Origin: Alphaproteobacteria bacterium
GTDB taxonomy: Bacteria > Pseudomonadota > Alphaproteobacteria > UBA8366 > Aestuariispiraceae
Reading direction: 5' to 3'
Assembly: GCA_024743195.1 (NCBI GenBank)
Contig: JANSXE010000002.1
Location: 372,001-436,000, forward strand
DNA: 64,000 bases
Below are positions 44,801 to 52,826 of the stretch, one piece after another (position 1 is the first letter of the stretch; every line of letters starts with the position of its first letter). The position numbers were made by a program, and so were the translations under genes. The notes beneath the pieces were generated by a model. The model was not told where the DNA came from. It ran no database searches and saw nothing but the letters and a program-made list of their open reading frames with translations.

Positions 44801-44806
44801 GCGGTC

Positions 44807-45334
44807 CTACTCCGCCGCCGTCGCGCGCCCGGCGATGCGCGCGAAGATCGCGTCCAGCTCCTGCGCCATCGCCGCCAGGTCCGCCGCGCCGGGCGCCGCC
44901 CCCGGCCCTTGGGCGTAGGGCGCGAAGACGGCGGACGGAGTGCGGTAGGTCAGGCTGGCCTTGCCGGTCTGCGGATCCTCGGTCAGGTAGAAGCGGATCG
45001 GCGCCTCGATCCCGGCGGGGATCGAGGCCTCCAGCATGCGCTTCGCGAATTCGGGCCCGTAGACCCCGGCGACCATGTTGCCGGGGATCTCCTCGCCGAA
45101 GCGGTTGCGCACGCCGACGGTCGCGCTGGCGCGGGTGACGACGAAGACGCGCGGCTCGGCCTCCACGGCCTCGTTGAAGGCCGCGACCAGGGCCGGGTAG
45201 CTCTTGGCGCTCTCCAGGACGCGCATTCCGTCATAGGGGTAGGGGTCCGCGGCCGACGCCGCGCCGGCGCTCGCCAGCGCGGCGAGCAGGGCGAGCGCTG
45301 CGAGCGGGCGGCGGATGGCGGCGCGGATCGTCAT
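44807..45334 (-). CDS. periplasmic DUF302 protein
   Basis: The 175-residue protein has a signal peptide (about residues 1-28, ASAGAASAADPY cleavage region) and a DUF302 core including KSYPALVAAFNEAVEAEP and NMVAGVYGPEFAKRMLEASI. The function of DUF302 is unknown. It is convergent with the symporter, with a gap of six bases. The start at 45334 gives a normal signal peptide; an upstream frame adds Arg-rich residues. Confidence 0.82.
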   Translation of the reverse strand: MTIRAAIRRPLAALALLAALASAGAASAADPYPYDGMRVLESAKSYPALVAAFNEAVEAEPRVFVVTRASATVGVRNRFGEEIPGNMVAGVYGPEFAKRMLEASIPAGIEAPIRFYLTEDPQTGKASLTYRTPSAVFAPYAQGPGAAPGAADLAAMAQELDAIFARIAGRATAAE

Positions 45335-45678
45335 GGGTCGTCCTCCGGATAGGTCTTCGGGGTTCGTCTTCGGGGTTCGTCGTCGGGGTCGCGGGCTCAC
45401 GCTATCCGGGCGGGCGGGTCGTCGTGAAATGACGATCCCGTTATCGCCGTGCGAGCGCGGCCCGCCTCCCCACCCACGGGCCGAGCCCGTTGGGCGGCCC
45501 CGCTTGCAATTGACTTCCCGCGCTGAGGGCCGCAGGCTTCCCGACGCTGCGCGCTGCGCGCCGCCGCACGACGGCGGCGGGCCCGCGGACCCCCCCCACT
45601 GGGTCAGGCGGGGTCAGGCGGGGTCAGGCGGGGCCAGGCGGGGTCAAGCAGGGGCAGGCAGGGGCAGGCTGGATCACC
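45335..45678. other. gap upstream of hprK with two kinds of short tandem repeat
   Basis: A 344-base gap between the divergent DUF302 and hprK genes. It holds two and a half copies of a 13-base unit TCTTCGGGGTTCG at 45354-45392 and the ten-base array at 45601-45670. No gene or clear promoter is seen; the hprK operon promoter should lie here. Confidence 0.6.
45601..45670 (+). repeat. seven tandem 10-base repeats before hprK
   Basis: The unit GGGTCAGGCG is repeated exactly three times and then in four diverging copies, ending nine bases before the hprK ATG. The array lies where a ribosome site and leader would be, so it may affect translation of hprK. Confidence 0.85.
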
Positions 45679-46257
45679 ATGAGGCGTGAGGGAGCGGGGC
45701 GTGAGCGTGACGCCGAGCCGGCCGCGCCGCCGACCCGGCACGGGACGGCGATCGCGCGGGCGGGGCCGGCGGGCGTTGCGTCGGGCGTGGCGGCGGCGGG
45801 CGTCCTGCTGCGCGGTCCGGCGGGCGTCGGAAAATCCGATCTGGCCTTCCGAATGATCGACGCGGGGCGCGCGCGCCTGGTGGCGGACGATCGGGTGGTC
45901 GTGACGCCGGGACCGGGTCCCGACGCCCCGGCGACGCTGAGCGCGCCGGCCGCGCTGGCCGGGCGGATCGAGCTGCGCGGCCTGGGGGTGGTGCGGCTGG
46001 AGGCGCATGAGGTCGCGCCGGCCGCGCGCCTGCTGCTGATCGTCGATCTCGTCCCCCGCGACACGGTTCCCCGGCTGCCGGCGCCGGACCCGGTCGAGCT
46101 CTGCGGCGTCGCCGCGCCGCGGCTCAGGCTTTGCGCCTTCGACGCCTCGACCCCGGCGAAGATCCTGCGCGCGCTGCGGCTGATCGAGACGGGGGCCGGC
46201 GGCGTGGAAGACGGAATCGGTCCCGCCCGCCCGCCGCTTTCCCGATGCGCCTCATGA
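45679..46257 (+). CDS. hprK: HPr kinase/phosphorylase, short alphaproteobacterial form
   Basis: The 192-residue protein has only the C-terminal catalytic domain: Walker A GPAGVGKSDLA near residue 46 and the HprK signature ELRGLGVVRLE. It phosphorylates HPr on a serine and reverses it. The N-terminal domain of Gram-positive HprK is missing, as is usual in this class. A Pro/Arg-rich leader of about 20 residues precedes the domain. It overlaps rapZ by four bases. Confidence 0.9.
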   Translation: MRREGAGRERDAEPAAPPTRHGTAIARAGPAGVASGVAAAGVLLRGPAGVGKSDLAFRMIDAGRARLVADDRVVVTPGPGPDAPATLSAPAALAGRIELRGLGVVRLEAHEVAPAARLLLIVDLVPRDTVPRLPAPDPVELCGVAAPRLRLCAFDASTPAKILRALRLIETGAGGVEDGIGPARPPLSRCAS

Positions 46258-47210
46258 GCGCGGCGCGGCCCGATCTTCTGCTGGTGACCGGCCTGTCCGG
46301 GGCCGGACGCTCGACGGCGCTGAACGCGCTGGAGGATCTCGGCTTCGAGGCGGTGGACAACCTGCCGCTGGGCTTGCTGGAGCGGTTGCTGCCCCCGTCC
46401 GCCGTCGTGTCGCACGGGGCGCCGGAGCACGCGCCGCTGGCGGTTGGCGTGGACGTGCGCACGCGCGACTTCGACGCCGCGGCGCTGAAGAGCGCGGTCG
46501 CGCGCCTGACGGCGGCGGACGGCGTCGCGGTCCGCATCCTCTATCTTGAGTGCGACGACGAAGTGCTGATCCGCCGCTTCGCCGAGACGCGCCGGCGCCA
46601 TCCGCTCGCCGCGGACCGCCCGGCGGCCGACGGCATAAGGCTTGAGCGCCGCGCGCTCGCCCCCTTGCGCGACCTGGCGGATCTGGTGCTGGACACCACC
46701 GACCTGACGGTCTGGGACCTCAAGCGCCGCCTTCAGGCCCTGTTCGGCGCGGCGGCGGAGGGGTCGGGCGCCGGGCCGGTTCTGACGGTGATGTCCTTCG
46801 CCTTTCGGCGCGGTCTGCCGCGCGAGGCGGACATGGTGCTAGACGTGCGGTTCCTGGACAATCCGCACTACGATCCCGCGCTCCAGGCGCTGACCGGCCT
46901 GGACGCCCCGGTCGCCGCGCATATCGCCGCCGATCCGGACTTCGAGGGCTTTCTCGAGGACGTAATGCGCTTGCTCGCGCGCACCCTGCCGCGCTACGAG
47001 CGGGAGGGGAAAAGCTACCTCACTATGGCGGTCGGCTGCACCGGCGGGTGGCACCGCAGCGTCTACACCGCCGAGCGCCTCGCCGAACGGCTGGAGGCGG
47101 CCGGCCGGCGCGTGAATCGCTTCCATCGGGATCTGGAGCGGTCTGCGGCGGCCGGCGTCGAGCCCTCGAACGAAGCAGCCGCGGTCGAACGGAAGGAGCG
47201 GGCGTCATGA
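46254..47210 (+). CDS. rapZ: RNase adapter / nucleotide-binding protein RapZ
   Basis: The 318-residue protein has an N-terminal P-loop GLSGAGRSTALNALEDLGFEAVDNLP and a C-terminal half with VGCTGGWHRSVYTAERLAERL. In enterobacteria RapZ controls GlmS by directing RNase E to GlmZ. The Walker A lysine position is Arg (GAGRST) rather than Lys. The start at 46254 overlaps hprK (ATGA); an in-frame ATG nine bases upstream is the alternative. It overlaps the EIIA gene by four bases. Confidence 0.92.
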   Translation: MSAARPDLLLVTGLSGAGRSTALNALEDLGFEAVDNLPLGLLERLLPPSAVVSHGAPEHAPLAVGVDVRTRDFDAAALKSAVARLTAADGVAVRILYLECDDEVLIRRFAETRRRHPLAADRPAADGIRLERRALAPLRDLADLVLDTTDLTVWDLKRRLQALFGAAAEGSGAGPVLTVMSFAFRRGLPREADMVLDVRFLDNPHYDPALQALTGLDAPVAAHIAADPDFEGFLEDVMRLLARTLPRYEREGKSYLTMAVGCTGGWHRSVYTAERLAERLEAAGRRVNRFHRDLERSAAAGVEPSNEAAAVERKERAS

Positions 47211-47605
47211 TCGGATTGGTTCTGGTGACCCACGGGCGCCTGGCGGCGGAGTTCGTGGCCGCGCTCGAACATGTGGTGGGCGAGCAGAAGCAGATCGACG
47301 CCGTCTGCATCGGCCCGGACGACGATATGGAACAGCGCCGGGCCGAGATCCTGGAGAAGGTCGGCCAGGTGGACAGCGGCGACGGCGTGGTGCTCCTGAC
47401 CGACATGTTCGGCGGCACGCCCTCCAACCTCGCCATCTCCATCACGGAGAAGGCGAAGGTCGAGGTGATCGCCGGCCTCAATCTGCCGATGCTGGTCAAG
47501 CTCGCCTCGGTGCGCGGCCAGGAGCCGCTGGAGCGCGCGGTCGCCGCGGCCCAGGAGGCGGGCGTCAAATACATCAACGTGGCGAGCAAGCTGCTGGCGC
47601 GCTGA
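47207..47605 (+). CDS. PTS EIIA-Man family component
   Basis: The 132-residue protein has the EIIA-Man start MIGLVLVTHGRLAAEFV with the phosphorylatable His9, then TDMFGGTPSNLAI. No EIIB, EIIC or EIID gene is in the window, so it probably serves regulation rather than sugar uptake. Start and rapZ stop overlap (ATGA). In rhizobia the equivalent gene lies in the hprK-ptsH cluster. Confidence 0.93.
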   Translation: MIGLVLVTHGRLAAEFVAALEHVVGEQKQIDAVCIGPDDDMEQRRAEILEKVGQVDSGDGVVLLTDMFGGTPSNLAISITEKAKVEVIAGLNLPMLVKLASVRGQEPLERAVAAAQEAGVKYINVASKLLAR

Positions 47606-47645
47606 GGCGCGCCGTCAGCCTGCACGCTTGGCTCCGACCGGTCCG

Positions 47646-47915
47646 ATGCCGACGCGCACCGTCACCATCTGCAACCGGCGCGGCCTGCATGCGCGCGCCG
47701 CCGCGAAGTTCGTCAAGACGACCGAGACGTTCGAGGCGGAGGTCTCCGTCTCGAAGGACGGGACAACCGTCGGCGGCCTCTCCATCATGGGGCTGATGAT
47801 GCTGGCCGCCGGAACCGGCAGCGCGATCGAGATCGCCGCCGAGGGGCCCGATGCGGACGCCGCGCTCGACGCCTTGCAGGCCTTGATCGAAGCGGGCTTT
47901 CACGAGAAGGACTGA
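47646..47915 (+). CDS. ptsH: phosphocarrier protein HPr
   Basis: The 89-residue protein has His15 in NRRGLHARAAAKF and Ser46 in GLSIMGLMMLAA, the sites for EI- and HprK-dependent phosphorylation. The presence of both fits the nearby hprK and ptsI. The ATG at 47646 gives standard numbering; a TTG 18 bases upstream is unlikely. It lies 40 bases after the EIIA gene. Confidence 0.95.
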   Translation: MPTRTVTICNRRGLHARAAAKFVKTTETFEAEVSVSKDGTTVGGLSIMGLMMLAAGTGSAIEIAAEGPDADAALDALQALIEAGFHEKD

Positions 47916-47958
47916 GCCGCGCCGAAGCGCGAACCGACCGGAAAGGACCCACGCGAGC

Positions 47959-49749
47959 ATGGCCGAGCCCGAGGAGCAGGTGCTGGACGGCGTCGGCGTC
48001 GCCCCCGGGATCGCCGAGGGGCCGCTGACGGCGATCGACCTGGGCGGGCTGCAGGCGCCGGACCGGCGCATCGCGGCCGGCGACGCGGCGGCCGAGACGG
48101 CCCGGCTCGACGCGGCGGTCGAGCGTACGATCCGTCAGCTCAAGGCGCTTCGGGCGCGCCGCGCGCGCCTGCCGGACGCCGCGGCGGAGGAAATCGGCTA
48201 CATCCTGGACGCCCATCTGCAGATGCTGTCCGGCTCGCGGCTTCTGCGCGGCGCCAGGGCGCGAATCGAGGACGCACGGCGCAGCGCCGACTACGCGCTG
48301 GCCCAGGAAGTCGAGGCCGCCGCGCGCGGCTTCGAGGCGTTGAACGACCCCTATCTCGCCGCCCGGGCGGAGGATGTGCGCGAGGTCGGCCGGCGCGTGC
48401 TGCGCATGCTGCAGGACGCCGCGCCCAACCCGTTCGAATCCCTGCCGGACGGCGCGCTGGCGGCGGCGGAGAGCTTCAGCCCCGCCGACGTGGCGCAGAT
48501 GAATCCGGCCCGCATCCGCGGCTTCGCCGCCGAACTCGGCGGCGCCCAGGGGCACACCGCGATCCTGGCCCGCTCGCTCGGCCTGCCGGCGGTGCTGGGC
48601 GTCGCCGGCCTGATGCAGGCCGCCGCCGCCGCCGAAGCGGCTGCGCACGCCGCCGGGGGCGGTCCGGTTCCGGCCCTGATCGATGGGTTCGAGGGCAAGA
48701 TCGTCCTCAATCCTCGCGAGGCGACGCGCCGGCGCTATCGCGACCGCCGCGCCGGGCACGAGCGCGAGCGGCGCAAGCTGGAGCGGTTGCGCGATCGCCC
48801 GGCGGAGACCCGCGACGGCGTGCGACTCGCGCTCGAAGCCAATCTCGACCTGCCGGCGGAGGCCGCGACGGCGCTGACCCATGGCGCGGAGGCGGTCGGC
48901 CTGTTGCGCACCGAGTTCCTGTTCATGAATGTCGACCGGCCGCCGGACGAGGAGGCGCAGACCGCGATTCTGACCGAGGTGGTGCGCGCCATGCAAGGTC
49001 GGTCCGTCACCATCCGCACGATGGATGTCGGCGGCGAGAAACTGGCCCATGCGCTGGGCCCGGAGCTTGCCGGCGCGGCCAATCCGGCGTTGGGGCTTCG
49101 CGCGATCCGGCTGTCGCTGAAGCGACCGAAGCTCTTGCAGACGCAACTCGCCGCGATCCTGCGCGCCGGCGCGGAGGGGCCGGTGCGCATCCTGTTGCCG
49201 ATGATCACGACGCCGGGCGAGGTGCGCCGCGTGCGCGAACATCTGACCCGCGTGCGCCGGCGCCTGCAGCGCAAAGGCGTGCGCCAGGCGCCGGAGCCGC
49301 CGCCGGTCGGCGTGATGATCGAGGCGCCGGGGGCCGCGCTCGCCGCCGACGCGCTGGCCCAGGTCAGCGACTTCTTCGCCATCGGCACCAACGATCTGAC
49401 CATGTACACGCTGGCCGTGGACCGCGCCGACGACCAGGTGGCGCATCTCTACAACCCGCTGCACCCGGCGGTCCTGCGGCTGATGGAGTTTTCGATCCAG
49501 GCGGCGCTGCGGGCCCGGCTGCCGGTGAGCGTGTGCGGCGAGATCGCCGGCGATCCGCGCTTCACCGCGCTCCTGATCGGGCTCGGCGTGCGCGAATTGT
49601 CGATGAGCGCCGGCGCCATTCCGCAGATTAAGCAGCGCGTCCGCACGCTCGACGCCGCCGCCTGCGCCCAGCGCGCCCGCGCCGTGGTCGACAGCCTCGA
49701 CGCCGGCCGAATCGCCAGCCTGCTGGACGATCTGAACGGGTTGGGATGA
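47959..49749 (+). CDS. ptsI: PTS enzyme I
   Basis: The 596-residue protein takes phosphate from PEP and passes it to HPr. The active His199 lies in GGAQGHTAILARS, where the more common sequence is GGxTSHxAI. The PEP-binding barrel has LLRTEFLFMN, MDVGGEKLAH, FAIGTNDLTMYTLAVDR and the catalytic Cys526 in SVCGEIAGDP. There is no N-terminal GAF domain, so it is not the PtsP (Ntr) form. It follows ptsH by 43 bases. Confidence 0.94.
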   Translation: MAEPEEQVLDGVGVAPGIAEGPLTAIDLGGLQAPDRRIAAGDAAAETARLDAAVERTIRQLKALRARRARLPDAAAEEIGYILDAHLQMLSGSRLLRGARARIEDARRSADYALAQEVEAAARGFEALNDPYLAARAEDVREVGRRVLRMLQDAAPNPFESLPDGALAAAESFSPADVAQMNPARIRGFAAELGGAQGHTAILARSLGLPAVLGVAGLMQAAAAAEAAAHAAGGGPVPALIDGFEGKIVLNPREATRRRYRDRRAGHERERRKLERLRDRPAETRDGVRLALEANLDLPAEAATALTHGAEAVGLLRTEFLFMNVDRPPDEEAQTAILTEVVRAMQGRSVTIRTMDVGGEKLAHALGPELAGAANPALGLRAIRLSLKRPKLLQTQLAAILRAGAEGPVRILLPMITTPGEVRRVREHLTRVRRRLQRKGVRQAPEPPPVGVMIEAPGAALAADALAQVSDFFAIGTNDLTMYTLAVDRADDQVAHLYNPLHPAVLRLMEFSIQAALRARLPVSVCGEIAGDPRFTALLIGLGVRELSMSAGAIPQIKQRVRTLDAAACAQRARAVVDSLDAGRIASLLDDLNGLG

Positions 49750-49784
49750 CGCGCGGCCGGTCGGGGCTGGCGTCGGCGCCCGCT

Positions 49785-50933
49785 CTAGACGTTCGACGGC
49801 GGCGGCGGCGCGCCGACGAGGCGGGCGCGGTCGAGCGGGCGCAGCTCGTTGGCCGCGATGATCTGGCGCACCAGATCGACATAGGCCTCGCCCTTCTCGG
49901 AATAGGCTTCCAGGCCGCCGGCCAGGGTCAGGCCGTTCAGCCCGGCGCCCTGGGCGCGCAGGTCGGCGCGCATCATGCGCAGCTTGCGATAGGCCCGGTG
50001 CGTGTTGAGGTTCTTGATGTAGGCCGCCACCGCCTCCAACGGGGTCTCGAAGGCCCGGATCTTATGCGTCTTTCCCTCCTGGCGCTGCTTCGGGACGATG
50101 CCTTTGGCGTCGTCGCCCCAGACCCACTGGCCGAACAGCGCGTTGCCCTCCCGCGCGAAGCGCGAGGTGCCCCAGCCGCTTTCGATCGCGGCCTGCGCCA
50201 GCGCCAGCGACGGCGGCACCACATCGACCCGAAGCAACAGCGTCTCGACGTCGCCCGCTTCGACCCGATAGGTCTCGTACATCTCGTCGAGCCACGCGCG
50301 CTGCTTCGCGGCCAGCGGCGCGCCGCGTTCCTGGGCGTCCGCGAGCTCCAGAATCCGGGTGCGCTGTTCGGTCAGCCGCTCGTTGACCATCAAGACCAGC
50401 GGCAGAACCATTTGCAGGAAGACCTGCTTCTTCCTGTCAACTTCCTGCACCTCCCTGAGGTCCTTCGGCACGGCTTCGGGCACGAGGCGCGGCACCTCGG
50501 CCTGCTGGGCGCGCACGGTGTGCAGCGAATAGCCGTAGCGCTCGAACCGGCTTTCGAGCTGATCGACCGTGCTGCTGGGGATGCGCGACAGCTTCGGCGC
50601 CGCCGCTGCGGCGGCGGCCGGCTGGGCCGCGGGCTCGGGGGCCGGGCGCTCGAGCTGGGGAATGTCGCGCAGCGAGGCGGTGATCGACGCGGGCTCGCCG
50701 CTCGGCTGCGCCGCCCAGAGAATCGCCGTCGCCGCGCCAACGCCCAACATCGCCGCGGCCAGCCACTTCTCGCGCACGACGGAAAAGACGCCGCCCTCGG
50801 GCCGGTCGTCCCTGGACTCGGCGGAGTCGGCGGTGGAGTCGGCGCTGGAGTCGGCGCTGGAGTCGGCGGCGCTCCGGGCCCCGCGCGGCTCGTCGCGCCT
50901 CGCTTCGCTGTCGCTCTCGGTCATCCGTCTCAT
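49785..50933 (-). CDS. Bax-like glucosaminidase-domain protein
   Basis: The 382-residue protein has an N-terminal region with an SSAD repeat, one transmembrane helix (WLAAAMLGVGAATAILWAAQ), an Ala/Pro-rich linker and a C-terminal glucosaminidase domain with AQAAIESGWGTSRFAREGNALFGQW, including the catalytic Glu. This fits an inner-membrane-anchored peptidoglycan hydrolase like E. coli Bax. The start could be ATG 50933 or 50924. It is convergent with ptsI. Confidence 0.85.
   Translation of the reverse strand: MRRMTESDSEARRDEPRGARSAADSSADSSADSTADSAESRDDRPEGGVFSVVREKWLAAAMLGVGAATAILWAAQPSGEPASITASLRDIPQLERPAPEPAAQPAAAAAAAPKLSRIPSSTVDQLESRFERYGYSLHTVRAQQAEVPRLVPEAVPKDLREVQEVDRKKQVFLQMVLPLVLMVNERLTEQRTRILELADAQERGAPLAAKQRAWLDEMYETYRVEAGDVETLLLRVDVVPPSLALAQAAIESGWGTSRFAREGNALFGQWVWGDDAKGIVPKQRQEGKTHKIRAFETPLEAVAAYIKNLNTHRAYRKLRMMRADLRAQGAGLNGLTLAGGLEAYSEKGEAYVDLVRQIIAANELRPLDRARLVGAPPPPSNV
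50818..50870 (-). repeat. tandem 12-base repeats in the Bax-like gene
   Basis: A GAGTCGGCG-type unit occurs four times with small changes and encodes the SSADSSADSTADSAES stretch before the membrane helix. Confidence 0.75.
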
Positions 50934-51368
50934 CGTTCGCCAGCCGGCGCGTCCCAGAAGTCGGCGCGCCCGGCGCAGAACGCCCTTGCTCCCATGCACC
51001 CTTGGTCAGGGGACTGCGGCCGGATCGCCGCGGTCTCCCCGGGCCGGCGGTTTCCCGCCGCAATCCTTGGGGGCGTTCGGGTCCCCGCCGCCTCCCGAAC
51101 CGGGGCGACAGGCGCGCCGCACGCGCCAGCCAACGGCGCCGCACGGACCCGAACCCCCGGACCGCTTCGGCCCCGGGCGCTCCTCGCCAGGGATTTCACA
51201 ACGGGCTCCCGTTCTGGGAGACGGCCGGAGCCTTTCGCCGAGGCGACGTCTGATGCGACGCGTCCCGGAGCTTCGGTCCGTCGGCGGCCCCTCTTCCGCC
51301 GAAGGCGCCAGCAACTCTTTATCGACCACCTGTTCGCCGACGCGCGGGCGCCGGCGACCCGGGACGGT
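50934..51368. other. 435-base gap between Bax-like and Nfu genes
   Basis: No frame here resembles a protein, and no tRNA or hairpin longer than six pairs is seen. It is GC-rich and probably holds the promoter of the Bax-like gene and the 3' end of the nfu message. Confidence 0.45.
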
Positions 51369-51950
51369 TCAGCCCGCGGCGCGGACTTCCGTGACCTCGG
51401 GAATATAGTGCCGCAGCATGTTCTCGATGCCCATCTTCAGGGTCGCGGTCGAACTGGGACAGCCGGCGCAGGCGCCGCGCATGCTCAGATAAACCACGCC
51501 CTGCTCGAAACCGTGGAAGATGATGTCGCCGCCGTCCTGCGCCACCGCCGGGCGCACCCGGGTCTCGAGCAGCTCCTTGATCTGCCCGACGATCTCCGCG
51601 TCCTCCTCGGCGTAGCGGGCCGGCTCCTCGCCGCCGGCGCTCGCACCCTCGGCCGCGCCGCCGGTCATGACGTCCCGGCCGGCCGTGAAATGCTGCATGA
51701 TCGCGCCCAGCACGGAGGGCTTGAGGACGTACCATTCCGTGTCGTCCGACTTGCTGACCGAGATGAAGTCCGCGCCCAGGAAGACCCCGGTGACGCCGTC
51801 GACGTCGAACAGGGCCTCGGCCAGCGGCGAGCGGTCCTTGGCCTCCTCCGCGCCGGCGAAATCCGCGGTTCCGCCGTCGCCCAAGACGGCGCGGCCCGGC
51901 AGAAACTTGAGGGTCGCCGGATTCGGCGTTTGCTCGGTCTGAATGAACAT
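51369..51950 (-). CDS. NifU/Nfu-type iron-sulfur scaffold protein
   Basis: The 193-residue protein has an N-terminal Nfu domain (MFIQTEQTPNPATLKFLPGR) and a C-terminal NifU domain with the CxxC cluster motif in SMRGACAGCPSSTATLK. Such proteins carry Fe-S clusters to target enzymes. The spacer at about residues 95-110 is Gly/Ala-rich. It lies downstream of the universal stress gene on the same strand, 200 bases apart. Confidence 0.95.
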   Translation of the reverse strand: MFIQTEQTPNPATLKFLPGRAVLGDGGTADFAGAEEAKDRSPLAEALFDVDGVTGVFLGADFISVSKSDDTEWYVLKPSVLGAIMQHFTAGRDVMTGGAAEGASAGGEEPARYAEEDAEIVGQIKELLETRVRPAVAQDGGDIIFHGFEQGVVYLSMRGACAGCPSSTATLKMGIENMLRHYIPEVTEVRAAG

Positions 51951-52150
51951 CGCGTTTGATCCCGTTCCCGTCTCGTCTATCCCGGCCGTCTGTGCGGATC
52001 TTGCGTCCGCCTCTCGTCCGCTCTCGCGCCTCGCGTCATGGGGCGCCCTCTTAACTCTGGGCCGTTACATGGGCCAGAAGCGTCCTGCGATCAAGTCCGG
52101 ACCGTTCGGCCGCGTCCCCTTATCGCGGCGCCGCCGGCGCGTCCGCGGCC

Positions 52151-52684
52151 TCAGGCGATCTGCTCCACCTCCTCCAGGCTGAGGCTTCCCGGCACGATGG
52201 TGAGCGGCGTGTTCATGCGGGTGCGCGCCTTGCTGAGCAGATAGCTCACGATCGGCCCCGGCCCTTCGCCGGCCGGGCTGGCGCCCAGCACGACGATCGA
52301 GATGCTCTCATCCTCGTCCAGCAGGTTCAGCAGCTCCTCCGCCCGGTCGCCCTCGCGCACATAGAGGATCGGCACCGCGCCCGACAGCTTGTTGGCGTGG
52401 GCGGACAGGTCCTGCAGACGGGCCTCGGCCTGCTCTCGGCGCTCCTGCTGCATCAGTTCGCCGACGCCCAGCCAGTGCTGGAACTCGGCCGGCTCCTGCA
52501 CATAGAGCAGCGCCACCACCCCGCCGGTCTTCTTCGCGCGAAGGCAGGCGAAATGCAGCGCGACCCGCATTTCCTCGCTCTCGTCGACGACCACGAGGAA
52601 GGTGCGGGCCGGCCGGGCGGCCGCAGGGCCCTCGTCGGCGTCGCTCGGCGCCTCCGCGGCGCCCGACTCGTCGTCCAGCGTCAT
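52151..52684 (-). CDS. universal stress protein family
   Basis: The 177-residue protein has a UspA-like fold: FLVVVDESEEMRVALHFACLRAKKTGGVVALLYV and the ATP-binding-like VLGASPAGEGPGPIVSYLLSKA. An acidic leader of about 28 residues precedes the domain. Its function is unknown; in alphaproteobacteria it often sits beside nfu, as here. Confidence 0.88.
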   Translation of the reverse strand: MTLDDESGAAEAPSDADEGPAAARPARTFLVVVDESEEMRVALHFACLRAKKTGGVVALLYVQEPAEFQHWLGVGELMQQERREQAEARLQDLSAHANKLSGAVPILYVREGDRAEELLNLLDEDESISIVVLGASPAGEGPGPIVSYLLSKARTRMNTPLTIVPGSLSLEEVEQIA

Positions 52685-52826
52685 GCTCCCACGTCCCTCT
52701 CCCGTCGCAGGCGGTGGCGCCCGCGCACTTGGCCGGAAAGTGTAGCAAGCGCGATGCGTCGTGCAATCTCCGCGATCCGGGGCCGCGGAATCCGCCGGCT
52801 TGTGCGCTGCAACAGCGCCGCGCCGC

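Noticed and set aside
45601-45670. CRISPR array at the tandem repeat before hprK
   Set aside because: Units are ten bases long, contiguous and without spacers, and no cas gene is present.
51951-52150. tRNA or small RNA gene between nfu and the universal stress gene
   Set aside because: No cloverleaf or TPsiC-like GGTTCRA could be found, and no clear hairpin with a T-tract.
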